A stretch of DNA of 64,000 nucleotides, taken from positions 1-64,000 of the forward strand of contig NZ_AAMY01000009.1 in NCBI RefSeq assembly GCF_000152905.1, read 5' to 3'. Below the pieces are notes generated by a model that did no database searches, was not told where the DNA came from, and saw only the letters and a list, made by a program, of their open reading frames with translations. Source of the DNA: Nitrobacter sp. Nb-311A. Its GTDB lineage: Bacteria; Pseudomonadota; Alphaproteobacteria; Rhizobiales; Xanthobacteraceae. Below are positions 8,293-15,531 of the stretch, piece after piece (positions within the stretch are counted from its first letter, which is position 1; each line of letters begins with the position of its first letter). Both the position numbers and the translations under genes were made by a program.

Positions 8293-8329
8293 CATCACCA
8301 ACCAGAGGCCGACACTCCGCTAAATCAGG

Positions 8330-9013
8330 CAGCCATCTGCGCCAAATGTTCTGACGACGGACAGCGAGTTTTTCATTGTCGGCGGCCAAGTCGCCTATGT
8401 CGCAGAAGTCGGCGCGGAGTTCATGACCGAATACGAGCGCCGTGACAGCCGGTTGCGCGTCATCTACGATAACGGCACCGAAAGCGACGTGCTGTTGCGG
8501 TCGCTCCAGCGCGCGCTTCACCGTGACGAAGCTGGGCGGCGCATCACCGACCCCGATGCCGGGCCGCTGTTCGCGGGCGAGAGCGAGGAAGGCGACCTTG
8601 CAAGCGGCACCATCTATGTCCTGCGCAGCAATTCCGAAAATCCGGTCGTCGCCGCCAGCCGTGACGTGCTCCACAAGATCGGGGTCACCGGCGGTGACGT
8701 TAAATCACGCATCGCCAACGCGAAACTCGACCCGACATTCCTGCTCGCCGATGTGGAGATCGTCGCTACCTACGGCCTTTACAACATCAACCGCACCCGC
8801 CTCGAAAATATCATCCACCGCATCTTCGATCCGGCGCGTCTGGACATCAAGATTAAAGACCGCTTTGGCAACCCTGTCATTCCGCGCGAGTGGTTTCTTG
8901 TGCCGCTGTTCGTGATCGATGAGGCCGTTGAGCGCATCAAGGACAATTCGATTGGGGAATATATCTACGATCCGAAAGCTGCTCGCCTGGTAAAGCGCGG
9001 TAGCGGCGAATGA
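8330..9013 (+). pseudogene. GIY-YIG nuclease-like protein, 5' end lost at the IS3 element
   Basis: An open frame runs from the IS3 end to 9013 (about 227 codons; the first ATG is at 8423). It contains a GIY-YIG (Mug113/T5orf172-type) domain: SGTIYVLRSNSEN, HKIGVTGGDVKSRIANA, and a downstream ENIIHRIF with a candidate catalytic Glu, then EWFLVP. These domains cut DNA with one metal ion. The coding sense upstream of the ATG continues to the IS boundary (TTDSEFFIVGGQVAYVAEVG), so the N-terminus has been removed. A shorter protein of 196 residues from 8423 could still hold the whole nuclease domain. It may have accompanied the methyltransferase fragment on the other side of the IS element. Confidence 0.72.
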
Positions 9014-9359
9014 CGACTTGCGCGGCCATAAGGCCGCCAGGATCACCTGCGGCGAAGCGCACTTCAAAGCGCTGGCAGGTATACGTGGTGCCTCGTCATG
9101 CGACAGCCAGAAATAAAGCGATGAAAAAAAACCCCGTTGAAACGGCAGCTACTGAGAGAAAGCACCGCTCAACGAAATCGGTTCTGAGTGGAGACATTGC
9201 GCCACCCTCGATTCGAGTAATCTCTGAAAGCAGATCGTAGTGAGGTAATACGAAAGTATGCGCCTAATTTGGCGGAGATGCGAGTAATAACTCTTTTACT
9301 TGAGAAATTTTTTAAGGCCGTGCCGCTCACTCAAAACCAGCCTTTGGCGCACTTCAATC

Positions 9360-9443
9360 ATGGCATACGTTTTTCTCATCGGTCTTGCTGTTAGCTTTAT
9401 TGTATTGTTGGGCGCGCTGATAATTTTGGTCTTCAGCCTTTGA
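9360..9443 (+). CDS. possible 27-residue single-span membrane peptide
   Basis: The ATG at 9360 opens a short frame ending at TGA 9441-9443. The peptide MAYVFLIGLAVSFIVLLGAL and its hydrophobic continuation form one membrane span over nearly the whole length. No strong ribosome site precedes it and the base composition is lower in GC than around it. It could be a small membrane or toxin-like peptide, or chance. Confidence 0.25.
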   Translation: MAYVFLIGLAVSFIVLLGALIILVFSL

Positions 9444-9522
9444 TTCCTAATGAAATTGGGAAAGGGCTCAAAAGCGCGATTGAGCGTATGTCGCTCGCTA
9501 TCCCGCAACCTTAGCTGCGGCC

Positions 9523-9551
9523 AATAAAAAAGCCCCGCTCAACCACGGGGC
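9523..9551 (-). terminator. terminator-like hairpin
   Basis: A six-pair GC stem (GCCCCG with CGGGGC, 8-base loop) is flanked on the left by an A-rich stretch that reads as six T on the minus strand. No minus-strand gene leading into it was recognised. Confidence 0.5.
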
Positions 9552-9579
9552 CAAGCCACCCTACCACAAGTCGCGCGCC

Positions 9580-9594
9580 GGTATCTAAGGAAAA
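9580..9594 (+). repeat. 15-bp direct repeat, left copy
   Basis: GGTATCTAAGGAAAA, identical to 10703-10717. The two copies bracket a 1.1-kb unit carrying the unknown ORF and the DNA methyltransferase. Confidence 0.7.
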
Positions 9595-9685
9595 TGGTCA
9601 GCGCATGCGTTCGGCCGCGGTGCGGCCTCCGCAAGCGCCCGACCTTTCCTTGGGTATAAACTGAAACAATGAAAGCATACTCCCC

Positions 9686-10042
9686 ATGGCCTCAACCACA
9701 TGGAGCACTACCGTCACCATCAAGAACAACAACGAAGCCGTGCAACAGATGCGGACCGTACTCCGGCGCAACCGTACTGCCGTGCCGTACCGCAATGGCG
9801 ATGTTGTCGCCCGTTACCTGCGGCACCTCATCGACAGCGGCAATGCTTCTGGCGGCATACAGGCGGAGGTGGCCGCGTTACGGCCCTGCGCCGTCTCTTC
9901 GCGCCGCAAGGGCCTTGAACAGGAACTCAATTCCTTACTGGCGCCACCTTCGCCCCGGCTTGTGCAACGGCTTAAACAGCTCGCCAGTTGTACCTTCGGC
10001 GCCCTTGTGTTGCTCGCTCTTGTCGTGACGTTTGCGGGGTAA
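9686..10042 (+). CDS. hypothetical protein with C-terminal membrane span
   Basis: A 118-residue protein not recognised from any family. It is polar and basic (many Arg, Asn and Gln) over the first 95 residues and ends in one hydrophobic segment (TFGALVLLALVVTFAG), so it may be a tail-anchored membrane protein. It stops two bases before the start of the DNA methyltransferase gene, so the two are probably co-transcribed. Both lie between two copies of a 15-bp direct repeat. Function unknown; one could guess a phage or plasmid accessory role from context only. Confidence 0.55.
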   Translation: MASTTWSTTVTIKNNNEAVQQMRTVLRRNRTAVPYRNGDVVARYLRHLIDSGNASGGIQAEVAALRPCAVSSRRKGLEQELNSLLAPPSPRLVQRLKQLASCTFGALVLLALVVTFAG

Positions 10043-10044
10043 CC

Positions 10045-10677
10045 ATGCAACAGCCCACCATCCTGCACGGCGACTGCATCCAGACCATGCGCGGGCTTGC
10101 CGGCGCATCCGTCGATTTCGTGCTGACAGACCCGCCTTATGGCGTGCGCTACCGTTCACGCGACGGCCAGACGATTGCCAATGATAACCATCTGACATGG
10201 CTTTACCCGGCCTTTGCCGAGGTTTACCGCGTCATGATGCCGGGCTCGCTGTGTTTTAGCTTTTACGGCTGGAACGCGGCGGACCAATTCCTGACCGTCT
10301 GGAAAGCCCTTGGCTTCCGAGTGGTCGGCCATGTCGTCTTTGCCAAGCGGTACGCGGCATCGCGCCTGTTTCTGGCGCACCGGCACGAGCAAGGCTATTT
10401 GCTGGCGAAGGGCAATCCTGTCTTGCCGCAAAACCCGCTGCCGGACGTGCTGCCCTGGGCCTACACCGGCAACCGGCTGCACCCGACGCAGAAACCGGTC
10501 AAACCGTTGCAGCGCCTCATCGAAACCTTTTGCAAACCGGGCGGCATCGTGCTTGACCCGTTTTGCGGTTCAGGGTCAACCCTGCTCGCCGCCAAACTCT
10601 CCGGCCGTCCGTTCATCGGCATCGAGATTGACCGGCAGCATCATGCCACGGCGCTCAAGCGATTGACGGCCGCATGA
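10045..10677 (+). CDS. site-specific DNA methyltransferase (N4-cytosine/N6-adenine type)
   Basis: A 210-residue DNA methyltransferase. The catalytic motif DPPY is at residues 29-32, before the SAM-binding motif DPFCGSGST at 171-179, the order of the beta class. The HPTQKP segment (146-151) is also typical. It transfers a methyl group from SAM to an exocyclic amino group of A or C in a specific sequence. No restriction enzyme gene is adjacent, so it may be an orphan methylase used by a mobile element for self-protection. The start at 10045 is preferred to an upstream in-frame codon at 9988, which lies inside the previous gene. Confidence 0.9.
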   Translation: MQQPTILHGDCIQTMRGLAGASVDFVLTDPPYGVRYRSRDGQTIANDNHLTWLYPAFAEVYRVMMPGSLCFSFYGWNAADQFLTVWKALGFRVVGHVVFAKRYAASRLFLAHRHEQGYLLAKGNPVLPQNPLPDVLPWAYTGNRLHPTQKPVKPLQRLIETFCKPGGIVLDPFCGSGSTLLAAKLSGRPFIGIEIDRQHHATALKRLTAA

Positions 10678-10702
10678 CACGAATCCCTTGAGATGTTACA
10701 AA

Positions 10703-10717
10703 GGTATCTAAGGAAAA
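10703..10717 (+). repeat. 15-bp direct repeat, right copy
   Basis: Identical to 9580-9594. It overlaps the A-tract of the minus-strand terminator downstream of the FtsK-like gene. Confidence 0.7.
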
Positions 10718-10744
10718 AAGAGCGGCTGCTGCGCGCGGGCCGCT
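10713..10744 (-). terminator. terminator of the minus-strand Rep/FtsK block
   Basis: On the minus strand AGCGGC and GCCGCT form a stem across a GC-rich 12-base loop, followed by C and six T. It lies 45 bases after the stop of the FtsK-like gene. Confidence 0.6.
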
Positions 10745-10788
10745 GGCGCGGCCCGTGCTCGCATCCGCCGTTGTCCCCGCTCCCCGCA

Positions 10789-12231
10789 TCATCCCAGTTC
10801 CACACCCGGCACCACATGCGCTTGCAGGTAACGGACATCGCCCCGCCGGGCATCGTAATAGTATAACCGGCCATCGCGCAGCCTTGTCGGCCGCACCGGC
10901 AGCGCATCGTACTCGTCGTCGATCTCAAGCATCGAGCGCGCCGTTACGCTGCTCCCGCAGCGCAGCACCAGCCTGCATCCGAGATTATTGCGCAAGGCGC
11001 TGGGCATCTGGTCGTCCGTGGCTTTTTGCAGGGCGCATGTCAGAATGATCCCGAACGCCCGCGCCCGGCGGGCCAGGCTGAGCAGGCTCGCGGACAGCCG
11101 CCTGGCCCTGGCCTTCTTTTCCTTGTCGTCTGCCGTGTCGATTTCCGTTTGCAGCTCCGCGAACTCATCAATGACGAGGGCGATCCTGCCGTGGGGCCAC
11201 AGCTGCCAGCGGTTTTCACGCATGACGGCCGCGCGCTCGCGGGCCACCTCGTTCAGCCTGTCGACGACACGCACCAGGTCGTCGAACTCCCACACCACCT
11301 GGGCCTTGCTGTTGTCCCGGTATGTGTTGAACTCAACGCCGTCCTTGAGGTCAACCAGGATGACCTGCTCGAACTCCGGCAGCGCCATCATCTGATGCAC
11401 CAGCAAATGCAGCAATACGCTCTTGCCGCTGCCCGACACGCCGACGCAAATCGTGTGCTGCAACTTGCGCACATCGACCATGAAGGTGTCGCCGGTTTCC
11501 ACCTCGGTGCCGAACACGACATTGCCGGCGACGACGCCGGCGAAAGGTATCGGGCCCGAAAGCAGGCGCTTGCGCGCGGCCTCGCGTTCCTCCGCGATCC
11601 TGCGCTCCGCTTCGCGCACGGCCTCCTGCCGTTTCCGTTCCTCGGCCTCGCGCTGATTTTCTACATCACGCGCCGTCGCCAGCACCACCCGCCGCAGCTG
11701 GTCATACAAAGCCTCCGGCGGCTTCATCTCATTGAGCCAGTCGCGCAGCTGCGCCTGCTTTCCGGCCTGTAGTGCGGCGACCACACCCTTGGCGTCGGCC
11801 TCGACCGCCTGCTTGAACCTTGCCGCAAAGACCTCCACCGCGCGGGCGGCATCCTGTTTTGCCTTCTCGATCGCGCGCACCTTTTCCTGCATCGGCTTCA
11901 CGATTCCCGCATACGCGGCCTCGGCGTACTCCATCACCTCGTACAGGATGTATTCGAGCATCTGCTGATTGAGGATATCGTCGCCGCCGCTCACGCGGTA
12001 GACATAGCCACGCGCGACCCCCTGCGGCAGCACATAGCAGAACGTCATCCGCTCATGACCAAAATACGAGCCGAGGAACGGATAACGGATTGTGCGCCGG
12101 AACGCATCAGGCAGGCCGCGCAGTTCGTCGGGCACGTTGCACTCCTGCCAGCGCGCGCACGAAGCGATCTCGTTTGTGCGCTTGCCTGTCCAGGTCGGCA
12201 CAGGCCGTGGCTTCCGAAACAGTCCGAACAT
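10789..12231 (-). CDS. FtsK/HerA-type DNA-translocating ATPase
   Basis: A 480-residue P-loop ATPase of the FtsK/SpoIIIE superfamily. Walker A GVSGSGKS lies at residues 264-271 and Walker B ALVIDEFAEL at about 351-360. The family-typical arginine-rich region (SLARRARAFGIILTCALQK) and NNLGCRLVLR follow. The N-terminal 225 residues are alpha-helical and charged, with a predicted coiled coil (about 190-222), and there are no membrane spans. The start at 12231 follows a GGGGAGAGAGAG ribosome site and is preferred to a GTG-type start at 12261. It is downstream of a rolling-circle Rep on the same strand, so it may move or deliver the element's DNA, like TraB of actinomycete elements or a filamentous-phage morphogenesis ATPase. 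Confidence 0.85.
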   Translation of the reverse strand: MFGLFRKPRPVPTWTGKRTNEIASCARWQECNVPDELRGLPDAFRRTIRYPFLGSYFGHERMTFCYVLPQGVARGYVYRVSGGDDILNQQMLEYILYEVMEYAEAAYAGIVKPMQEKVRAIEKAKQDAARAVEVFAARFKQAVEADAKGVVAALQAGKQAQLRDWLNEMKPPEALYDQLRRVVLATARDVENQREAEERKRQEAVREAERRIAEEREAARKRLLSGPIPFAGVVAGNVVFGTEVETGDTFMVDVRKLQHTICVGVSGSGKSVLLHLLVHQMMALPEFEQVILVDLKDGVEFNTYRDNSKAQVVWEFDDLVRVVDRLNEVARERAAVMRENRWQLWPHGRIALVIDEFAELQTEIDTADDKEKKARARRLSASLLSLARRARAFGIILTCALQKATDDQMPSALRNNLGCRLVLRCGSSVTARSMLEIDDEYDALPVRPTRLRDGRLYYYDARRGDVRYLQAHVVPGVELG

Positions 12232-12286
12232 TGCTCTCTCTCCCCCGCGGCAAAGGGCCACGCTCCCCGCGTGGCCCCGTTGTCGT

Positions 12287-12778
12287 TCAGCGCTTCCACG
12301 CCCTGAACAGTTCGAGCAGCTTCGGCGTCAGCTTGATGTCGCTGTCGTAATGCGGCGCCGTGCCGATGGGCTGCGGCCGCAGCCGGTCAAGCTCCGCGTC
12401 GGAGAGCTTCACGCGCGCGCCGGATTCGTACTCGACGTACTGCTCCGAGGTTTCGACCAGGCCGCGATGCAGCAGCCGGTACAGCCAGGGCTCGCGGCCG
12501 GCGTAGTTCGTCGGCCGGGGCTGGTGGATTTCACCTCTCTCCTCAAGCTGGAAGACGGTACGCCGCACCAGGCTCCCCACCTTTACCTGCGGAATCGGCG
12601 GCGGCTCGCCCAGCGCCTTGTAATACGCCACCACGCACTCATGGTCGAAAAGCCCGCTATCCTTGAGCCGATGACCGATGGGATGCTCGTTGTGCGCATT
12701 GCCGCGATGCATGTCGCGCAGGAATTGTGCGCGGCTGATTTCGCCGCGCGCGACCTTCGCCTGATAACTGTCACTCAT
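12287..12778 (-). CDS. hypothetical protein of the Rep/FtsK block
   Basis: A 163-residue soluble protein not recognised. It is charged, without a signal peptide or membrane span. It contains HECVVAYYKALGEPPPIPQVKVGSLVRRTVF in its centre, which suggests a winged-helix-like DNA-binding part, but this is a guess. It lies 55 bases upstream of the FtsK-like gene and 65 bases downstream of the small 108-residue gene on the same strand, so it belongs to the same transcription unit. The start has no strong alternative. Confidence 0.6.
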   Translation of the reverse strand: MSDSYQAKVARGEISRAQFLRDMHRGNAHNEHPIGHRLKDSGLFDHECVVAYYKALGEPPPIPQVKVGSLVRRTVFQLEERGEIHQPRPTNYAGREPWLYRLLHRGLVETSEQYVEYESGARVKLSDAELDRLRPQPIGTAPHYDSDIKLTPKLLELFRAWKR

Positions 12779-12843
12779 TCTGAGTTACTCCGGGTTACAG
12801 GGGGCGACCGGGCATGATTGCCCGGCCGGTAGCGGTTGCAATG

Positions 12844-13170
12844 TCATGGGCTGGCGGTGGCCTGCCGCGTTGCTGCGCGCCCGGCGCCGCGCTGATCGGC
12901 GCGAAGATCGCGGAGGAATCGGAAATACACGTTGCGCTCGACCGCGACGAAATCGACCGCGAACTCGATGTCGCTGCCTTCCGGGTATGCCTTTACGCAC
13001 TCATCAAGCGCGGTGCCGTCCGGCATCTTGATATTGATGATGTCCATCGAGCCCTTGGCGGTGCGCTTCAACATCTGCACCGCCACTGATGTTTTGCCTT
13101 CAAACGTCGAAGGCTTCAGCGCGAGCACCTTGCCGCGCGCAATCAGCTGTCCATCTTCACTCATGTTCAA
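12844..13170 (-). CDS. small protein next to rep (possible ssDNA-binding protein)
   Basis: A 108-residue protein just downstream of the rep gene. It is predicted beta-rich: IARGKVLALKPSTFEGKTSVAVQML, then DIINIKMPDGTAL and IEFAVDFVAVERNVYFRF, a pattern compatible with an OB-fold. Rolling-circle plasmids and filamentous phages often encode a small single-strand DNA-binding protein beside Rep, so that role is inferred from size, predicted fold and context, not from a recognised motif. The last 20 residues are Arg/Ala-rich. Two starts are possible (13170 and 13164); the second leaves MSEDGQL. Confidence 0.5.
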   Translation of the reverse strand: MNMSEDGQLIARGKVLALKPSTFEGKTSVAVQMLKRTAKGSMDIINIKMPDGTALDECVKAYPEGSDIEFAVDFVAVERNVYFRFLRDLRADQRGAGRAATRQATASP

Positions 13171-13218
13171 AACCTTTCCTTTTCAGTTTTTCTAAACGGC
13201 GGAATCCTCGGTTGATGC

Positions 13219-14397
13219 TTATGGCGGCATGGCGAGCCTCCCCTGCGGTTCGTCGAACGAGCGGCCGACCAGGAAGTAATCCGCGTCAAGGCCGCGAACC
13301 CGCCAAACGTAGACTTCCGTGCAGATGAACCGGCCGAGGTCGCGCGGCCCGCGCGCGTCCTCCGGCTCGACGTCTTCGGGATACTCGCCGAACTCCAGTT
13401 CGGGCACGTCGTCGTCATCGGCGCCGAGGTTCTGCGACATCGACAATATGCGGCGGTTCTTCGTGGCATCGAGGACGGCGCGCAGCGGCACATGGTAATG
13501 CGGCTGCAAACCCCGGCCGTCGCCGATGTCATACGGCTCCTTATGCCCGGCGCCGACCATGACGGGGCGGCCGCCGCGCGGTATCACCAGGCTGGACGGC
13601 TTGGTGTCGTATTTCACGGCCTCGCGCAGGCTCTTGCGGCCTTCAGCGTCCATTGGCGCTTTGACGCCACGCAGCACGCGCACGTCGACGACCGGCTGAT
13701 AATCGAGGCGCCGCCGCTTTCGCCAAAGCTCCGCCCACTTCTTCTGGTCAATGTAGAACTTGCGCTCGCGCCAGAAATACTCGGCCGGGACAATCAGCAG
13801 CGCATGGATATGCGCGATCCAGAGCCAGCTGACGGGATTACGGGCCAGCTCGACCTTGCGCACCCAGGCGAGCACCGCGCGCTTGACCGCCGCAGTCAGC
13901 ATCAGCTTCGGAAAATCCCGTATCAGGTCGCCGACCGCCGTTTTCAGCTCATGGGCAGGGACAGCGCGGCCGAATGTCAGGGTCAGCATCAGGGCCTGCG
14001 AGCCAGGATGCTTCGCCATCAGCTTCATAATGCGCCGCTCGACGCTTGCGGCATGGCGCCGGGCATCACGCCGCTCGCGGTCAGGACAGACTGGCACGCC
14101 GCATTCGTGCGCGGTAAAGCGCACGCCGTTCTCATGGATGTGCTTATAGATTTTGGTGCAGCAGTTGCGCATGCGCAGCGCCAGCTCTGGCTTGCCGACG
14201 GCATCGAGGCCTTTGGCAATCACCTCTTTGGTCAGCTGGCGGAATCGCCGCGCTTCGTTACCCTCGCGCTTGCCCGCGTCGGGCAGGTCGCTTTCGCCGT
14301 CATCGAGCGGTGGGCTATCGGGATCGCGCGCGAAGTGCAGCGCGTCGGCGCTGATACTCTGCGCCAGGGCGTCCCAGCTGTAGGCCGAGTCGGTCAC
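13219..14397 (-). CDS. rolling-circle replication initiator (Rep)
   Basis: A 392-residue HUH endonuclease related to the pUB110/pC194 Rep_1 group. All three rolling-circle motifs are visible: motif I LMLTLTF (136-142), motif II HIHALLIV (metal-binding His196 and His198) and motif III EAVKYDTKPS with candidate nucleophile Tyr263 and Lys266. A cysteine cluster (C79, C80, C99, C104) with RxxRRDARRH precedes motif I, as in this family. The protein nicks the double-strand origin, stays bound to the 5' end and starts rolling-circle synthesis. The start is a GTG at 14397; no good in-frame ATG follows. It heads the minus-strand block that ends with the FtsK-like gene, so the element probably replicates or transfers through single-stranded DNA. 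Confidence 0.85.
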   Translation of the reverse strand: MTDSAYSWDALAQSISADALHFARDPDSPPLDDGESDLPDAGKREGNEARRFRQLTKEVIAKGLDAVGKPELALRMRNCCTKIYKHIHENGVRFTAHECGVPVCPDRERRDARRHAASVERRIMKLMAKHPGSQALMLTLTFGRAVPAHELKTAVGDLIRDFPKLMLTAAVKRAVLAWVRKVELARNPVSWLWIAHIHALLIVPAEYFWRERKFYIDQKKWAELWRKRRRLDYQPVVDVRVLRGVKAPMDAEGRKSLREAVKYDTKPSSLVIPRGGRPVMVGAGHKEPYDIGDGRGLQPHYHVPLRAVLDATKNRRILSMSQNLGADDDDVPELEFGEYPEDVEPEDARGPRDLGRFICTEVYVWRVRGLDADYFLVGRSFDEPQGRLAMPP

Positions 14398-14516
14398 GGC
14401 TACGCTGCCTGATGGTCGAATACGCTTTCAGCTCGGTGCGGGCGCCGCCGAAAATTCAGCAGATGCGCCAATGTGTCGATCGGCACCCGCACCAGAAATG
14501 AAGTTACTGAATTATC

Positions 14517-14535
14517 GCGGGTATCCCGATCCCGC
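14517..14535. other. small hairpin at the island/GTA junction
   Basis: GCGGG and CCCGC form a 5-bp stem around TATCCCGAT just upstream of rep and next to the probable gp8 remnant. It could belong to an origin or attachment site, but nothing proves it. Confidence 0.2.
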
Positions 14536-14559
14536 GCCGTGACCGAACCCACAACCTGA
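14520..14559 (+). pseudogene. possible 3' remnant of GTA gene gp8
   Basis: The frame ending at TGA 14557-14559 reads SRSRAVTEPTT. Alphaproteobacterial GTA gp8 proteins commonly end in a similar RAVTEP-type sequence, and gp8 normally sits just before gp9. If right, the island boundary lies within gp8, near 14520. Confidence 0.35.
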
Positions 14560-14578
14560 TTGCAGTTAAGGAGCCGTC

Positions 14579-14986
14579 ATGGGCGCACAAAAGGGCAAGG
14601 ACCTGCTTCTGAAAATGAGCGACGGATCGAGCTTCGTCACGGTGGCGGGGCTACGCAGCCGCAGGATCGCGTTCAACGCGGAGATTGTCGATATCACGAA
14701 TGCGGAATCGACCGACCGCTGGCGCGAACTGCTCGCGGGCGCAGGGGTCAGGCGAGCGTCGCTGTCGGGCCGCGGCCTGTTCAAGGACGCCGCGTCGGAC
14801 GCGCTGGTGCGTCAGGCGTTCTTCGACGGCGCGATCAATGATTGTCAGGTGGTGGTGCCGGATTTCGGCGCCATCGAGGGTCCGTTTCAGATCGCAAGCC
14901 TCGAATTCGCGGGCGAGCACAATGGCGAGGTGACGTTCGATCTCGCGCTCGAATCCGCAGGCGCGCTGACGTTTACGGCGCTGTGA
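14579..14986 (+). CDS. GTA/phage major tail protein (gp9)
   Basis: A 135-residue tail-tube protein of the TP901-1 type, corresponding to gp9 of Rhodobacter-type GTAs. The typical beginning MGAQKGKDLLLKMSDG, the central IVDITNAESTDRWREL and the ending ALESAGALTF are all present. It polymerises to form the tail tube. A clear AAGGAG ribosome site precedes the ATG. It is the first complete gene of the tail module; gp1-gp7 (terminase, portal, protease, capsid) are not present upstream in the window. Confidence 0.9.
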   Translation: MGAQKGKDLLLKMSDGSSFVTVAGLRSRRIAFNAEIVDITNAESTDRWRELLAGAGVRRASLSGRGLFKDAASDALVRQAFFDGAINDCQVVVPDFGAIEGPFQIASLEFAGEHNGEVTFDLALESAGALTFTAL

Positions 14987-15001
14987 GACGAAAGGATTCA
15001 A

Positions 15002-15322
15002 ATGCCCAACAAATATCGTGGTGAGATCGGCGCAGAGCTTGGCGGACGGCAGCGCACGCTGGTGTTGACGCTGGGCGCGCTGGCGGAGCTTGAATCCGCG
15101 TTCGGCGCCGGCGACCTGATGGCGCTCGCGGAGCGGTTCGGTTCGGGCCGGGTGTCGTCGCGCGACCTGATCCGCATCATCGGCGCGGGCCTGCGCGGCG
15201 CGGGAGAGGCCGTCAGCGATGACGATGTGGCCGTGATGACGGTCGAGGGCGGCGCCGCCGGCTTCGTCAGGATCGCCGCCGATCTGATCAGCGCGACCTT
15301 CGATGACGGCGCTGCGCGGTGA
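15002..15322 (+). CDS. GTA gp10-like tail assembly protein
   Basis: A 106-residue protein of the GTA gp10 family, recognisable from NKYRGEIGAELGG, the LGALAELESAFG helix and SSRDLIRIIGAGLRGAG. The family is thought to act in tail assembly, probably together with the small chaperone that follows. It overlaps the next gene by four bases (GTGA), consistent with coupled translation. Length is normal. Confidence 0.88.
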   Translation: MPNKYRGEIGAELGGRQRTLVLTLGALAELESAFGAGDLMALAERFGSGRVSSRDLIRIIGAGLRGAGEAVSDDDVAVMTVEGGAAGFVRIAADLISATFDDGAAR

Positions 15323-15531
15323 AGCCGTTTCCGTGGGCGGCGGCGATGGGATTCGGCTTCGGCGTGTTGCGTCTTGCGCCGGATGTTTTCTGGCGGATGA
15401 CGCCGCGCGAACTGGCGCAGGCAATCCGGGCGATCCGGGGGCCTGCGACCGCGCCGCTGGTTCGTGCCGAACTCGACGATCTGCTGGCGCGGTTTCCCGA
15501 CGCGCCGGGCAAGGGAGGACGCGATGACTGA
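15319..15531 (+). CDS. GTA tail assembly chaperone (gp10a)
   Basis: A 70-residue protein of the phage_TAC type found between gp10 and the tape measure gene in GTA clusters. Markers are FGFGVLRLAPDVFWRMTPRE and a downstream ELDDLLARFPD. It probably binds the tape measure protein during tail assembly. It starts at a GTG overlapping the gp10 stop and overlaps the tape measure start by eight bases. Confidence 0.85.
   Translation: MKPFPWAAAMGFGFGVLRLAPDVFWRMTPRELAQAIRAIRGPATAPLVRAELDDLLARFPDAPGKGGRDD

Larger units (their letters stand above)
6896..8327 (+). mobile_element. IS3-family insertion sequence
   Basis: About 1.43 kb with two consecutive transposase frames. Terminal inverted repeats are visible: the left end (TGATCTAAGGAGTGTTCGG) and the reverse complement of the right end (TGATTTAGCGGAGTGTCGG) match with a short gap. 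No 3-4 base target duplication is evident, and the genes cut on the two sides are different, so flanking DNA was probably deleted after insertion. The frames look intact. Confidence 0.88.
9014..9685. other. 670-base region without a confident gene
   Basis: Just after the nuclease gene one frame reads LRGHKAARITCGEAHFKALAG, which looks like the C-terminus of a larger protein, possibly a restriction helicase, but is too short to name. Beyond it lie a run of eight A at 9123-9130, a possible 27-codon membrane peptide gene (9360-9443), a terminator-like hairpin (9523-9551) and one arm of a 15-bp direct repeat (9580-9594). Confidence 0.4.

Noticed and set aside
6880-8340. Target-site duplication around the IS3 element
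   Set aside because: No 3- or 4-base repeat fits at either end for any plausible boundary.
9004-9075. Possible C-terminus of a restriction helicase
   Set aside because: Only about 22 residues of weak resemblance; mentioned in the gap entry but not called as a gene.
9010-9240. 76-codon frame overlapping the nuclease stop
   Set aside because: No domain, no ribosome site, low-complexity polar sequence; probably chance.
13492-14412. 306-codon plus-strand open frame
   Set aside because: Antisense to rep, whose rolling-circle motifs are clear.
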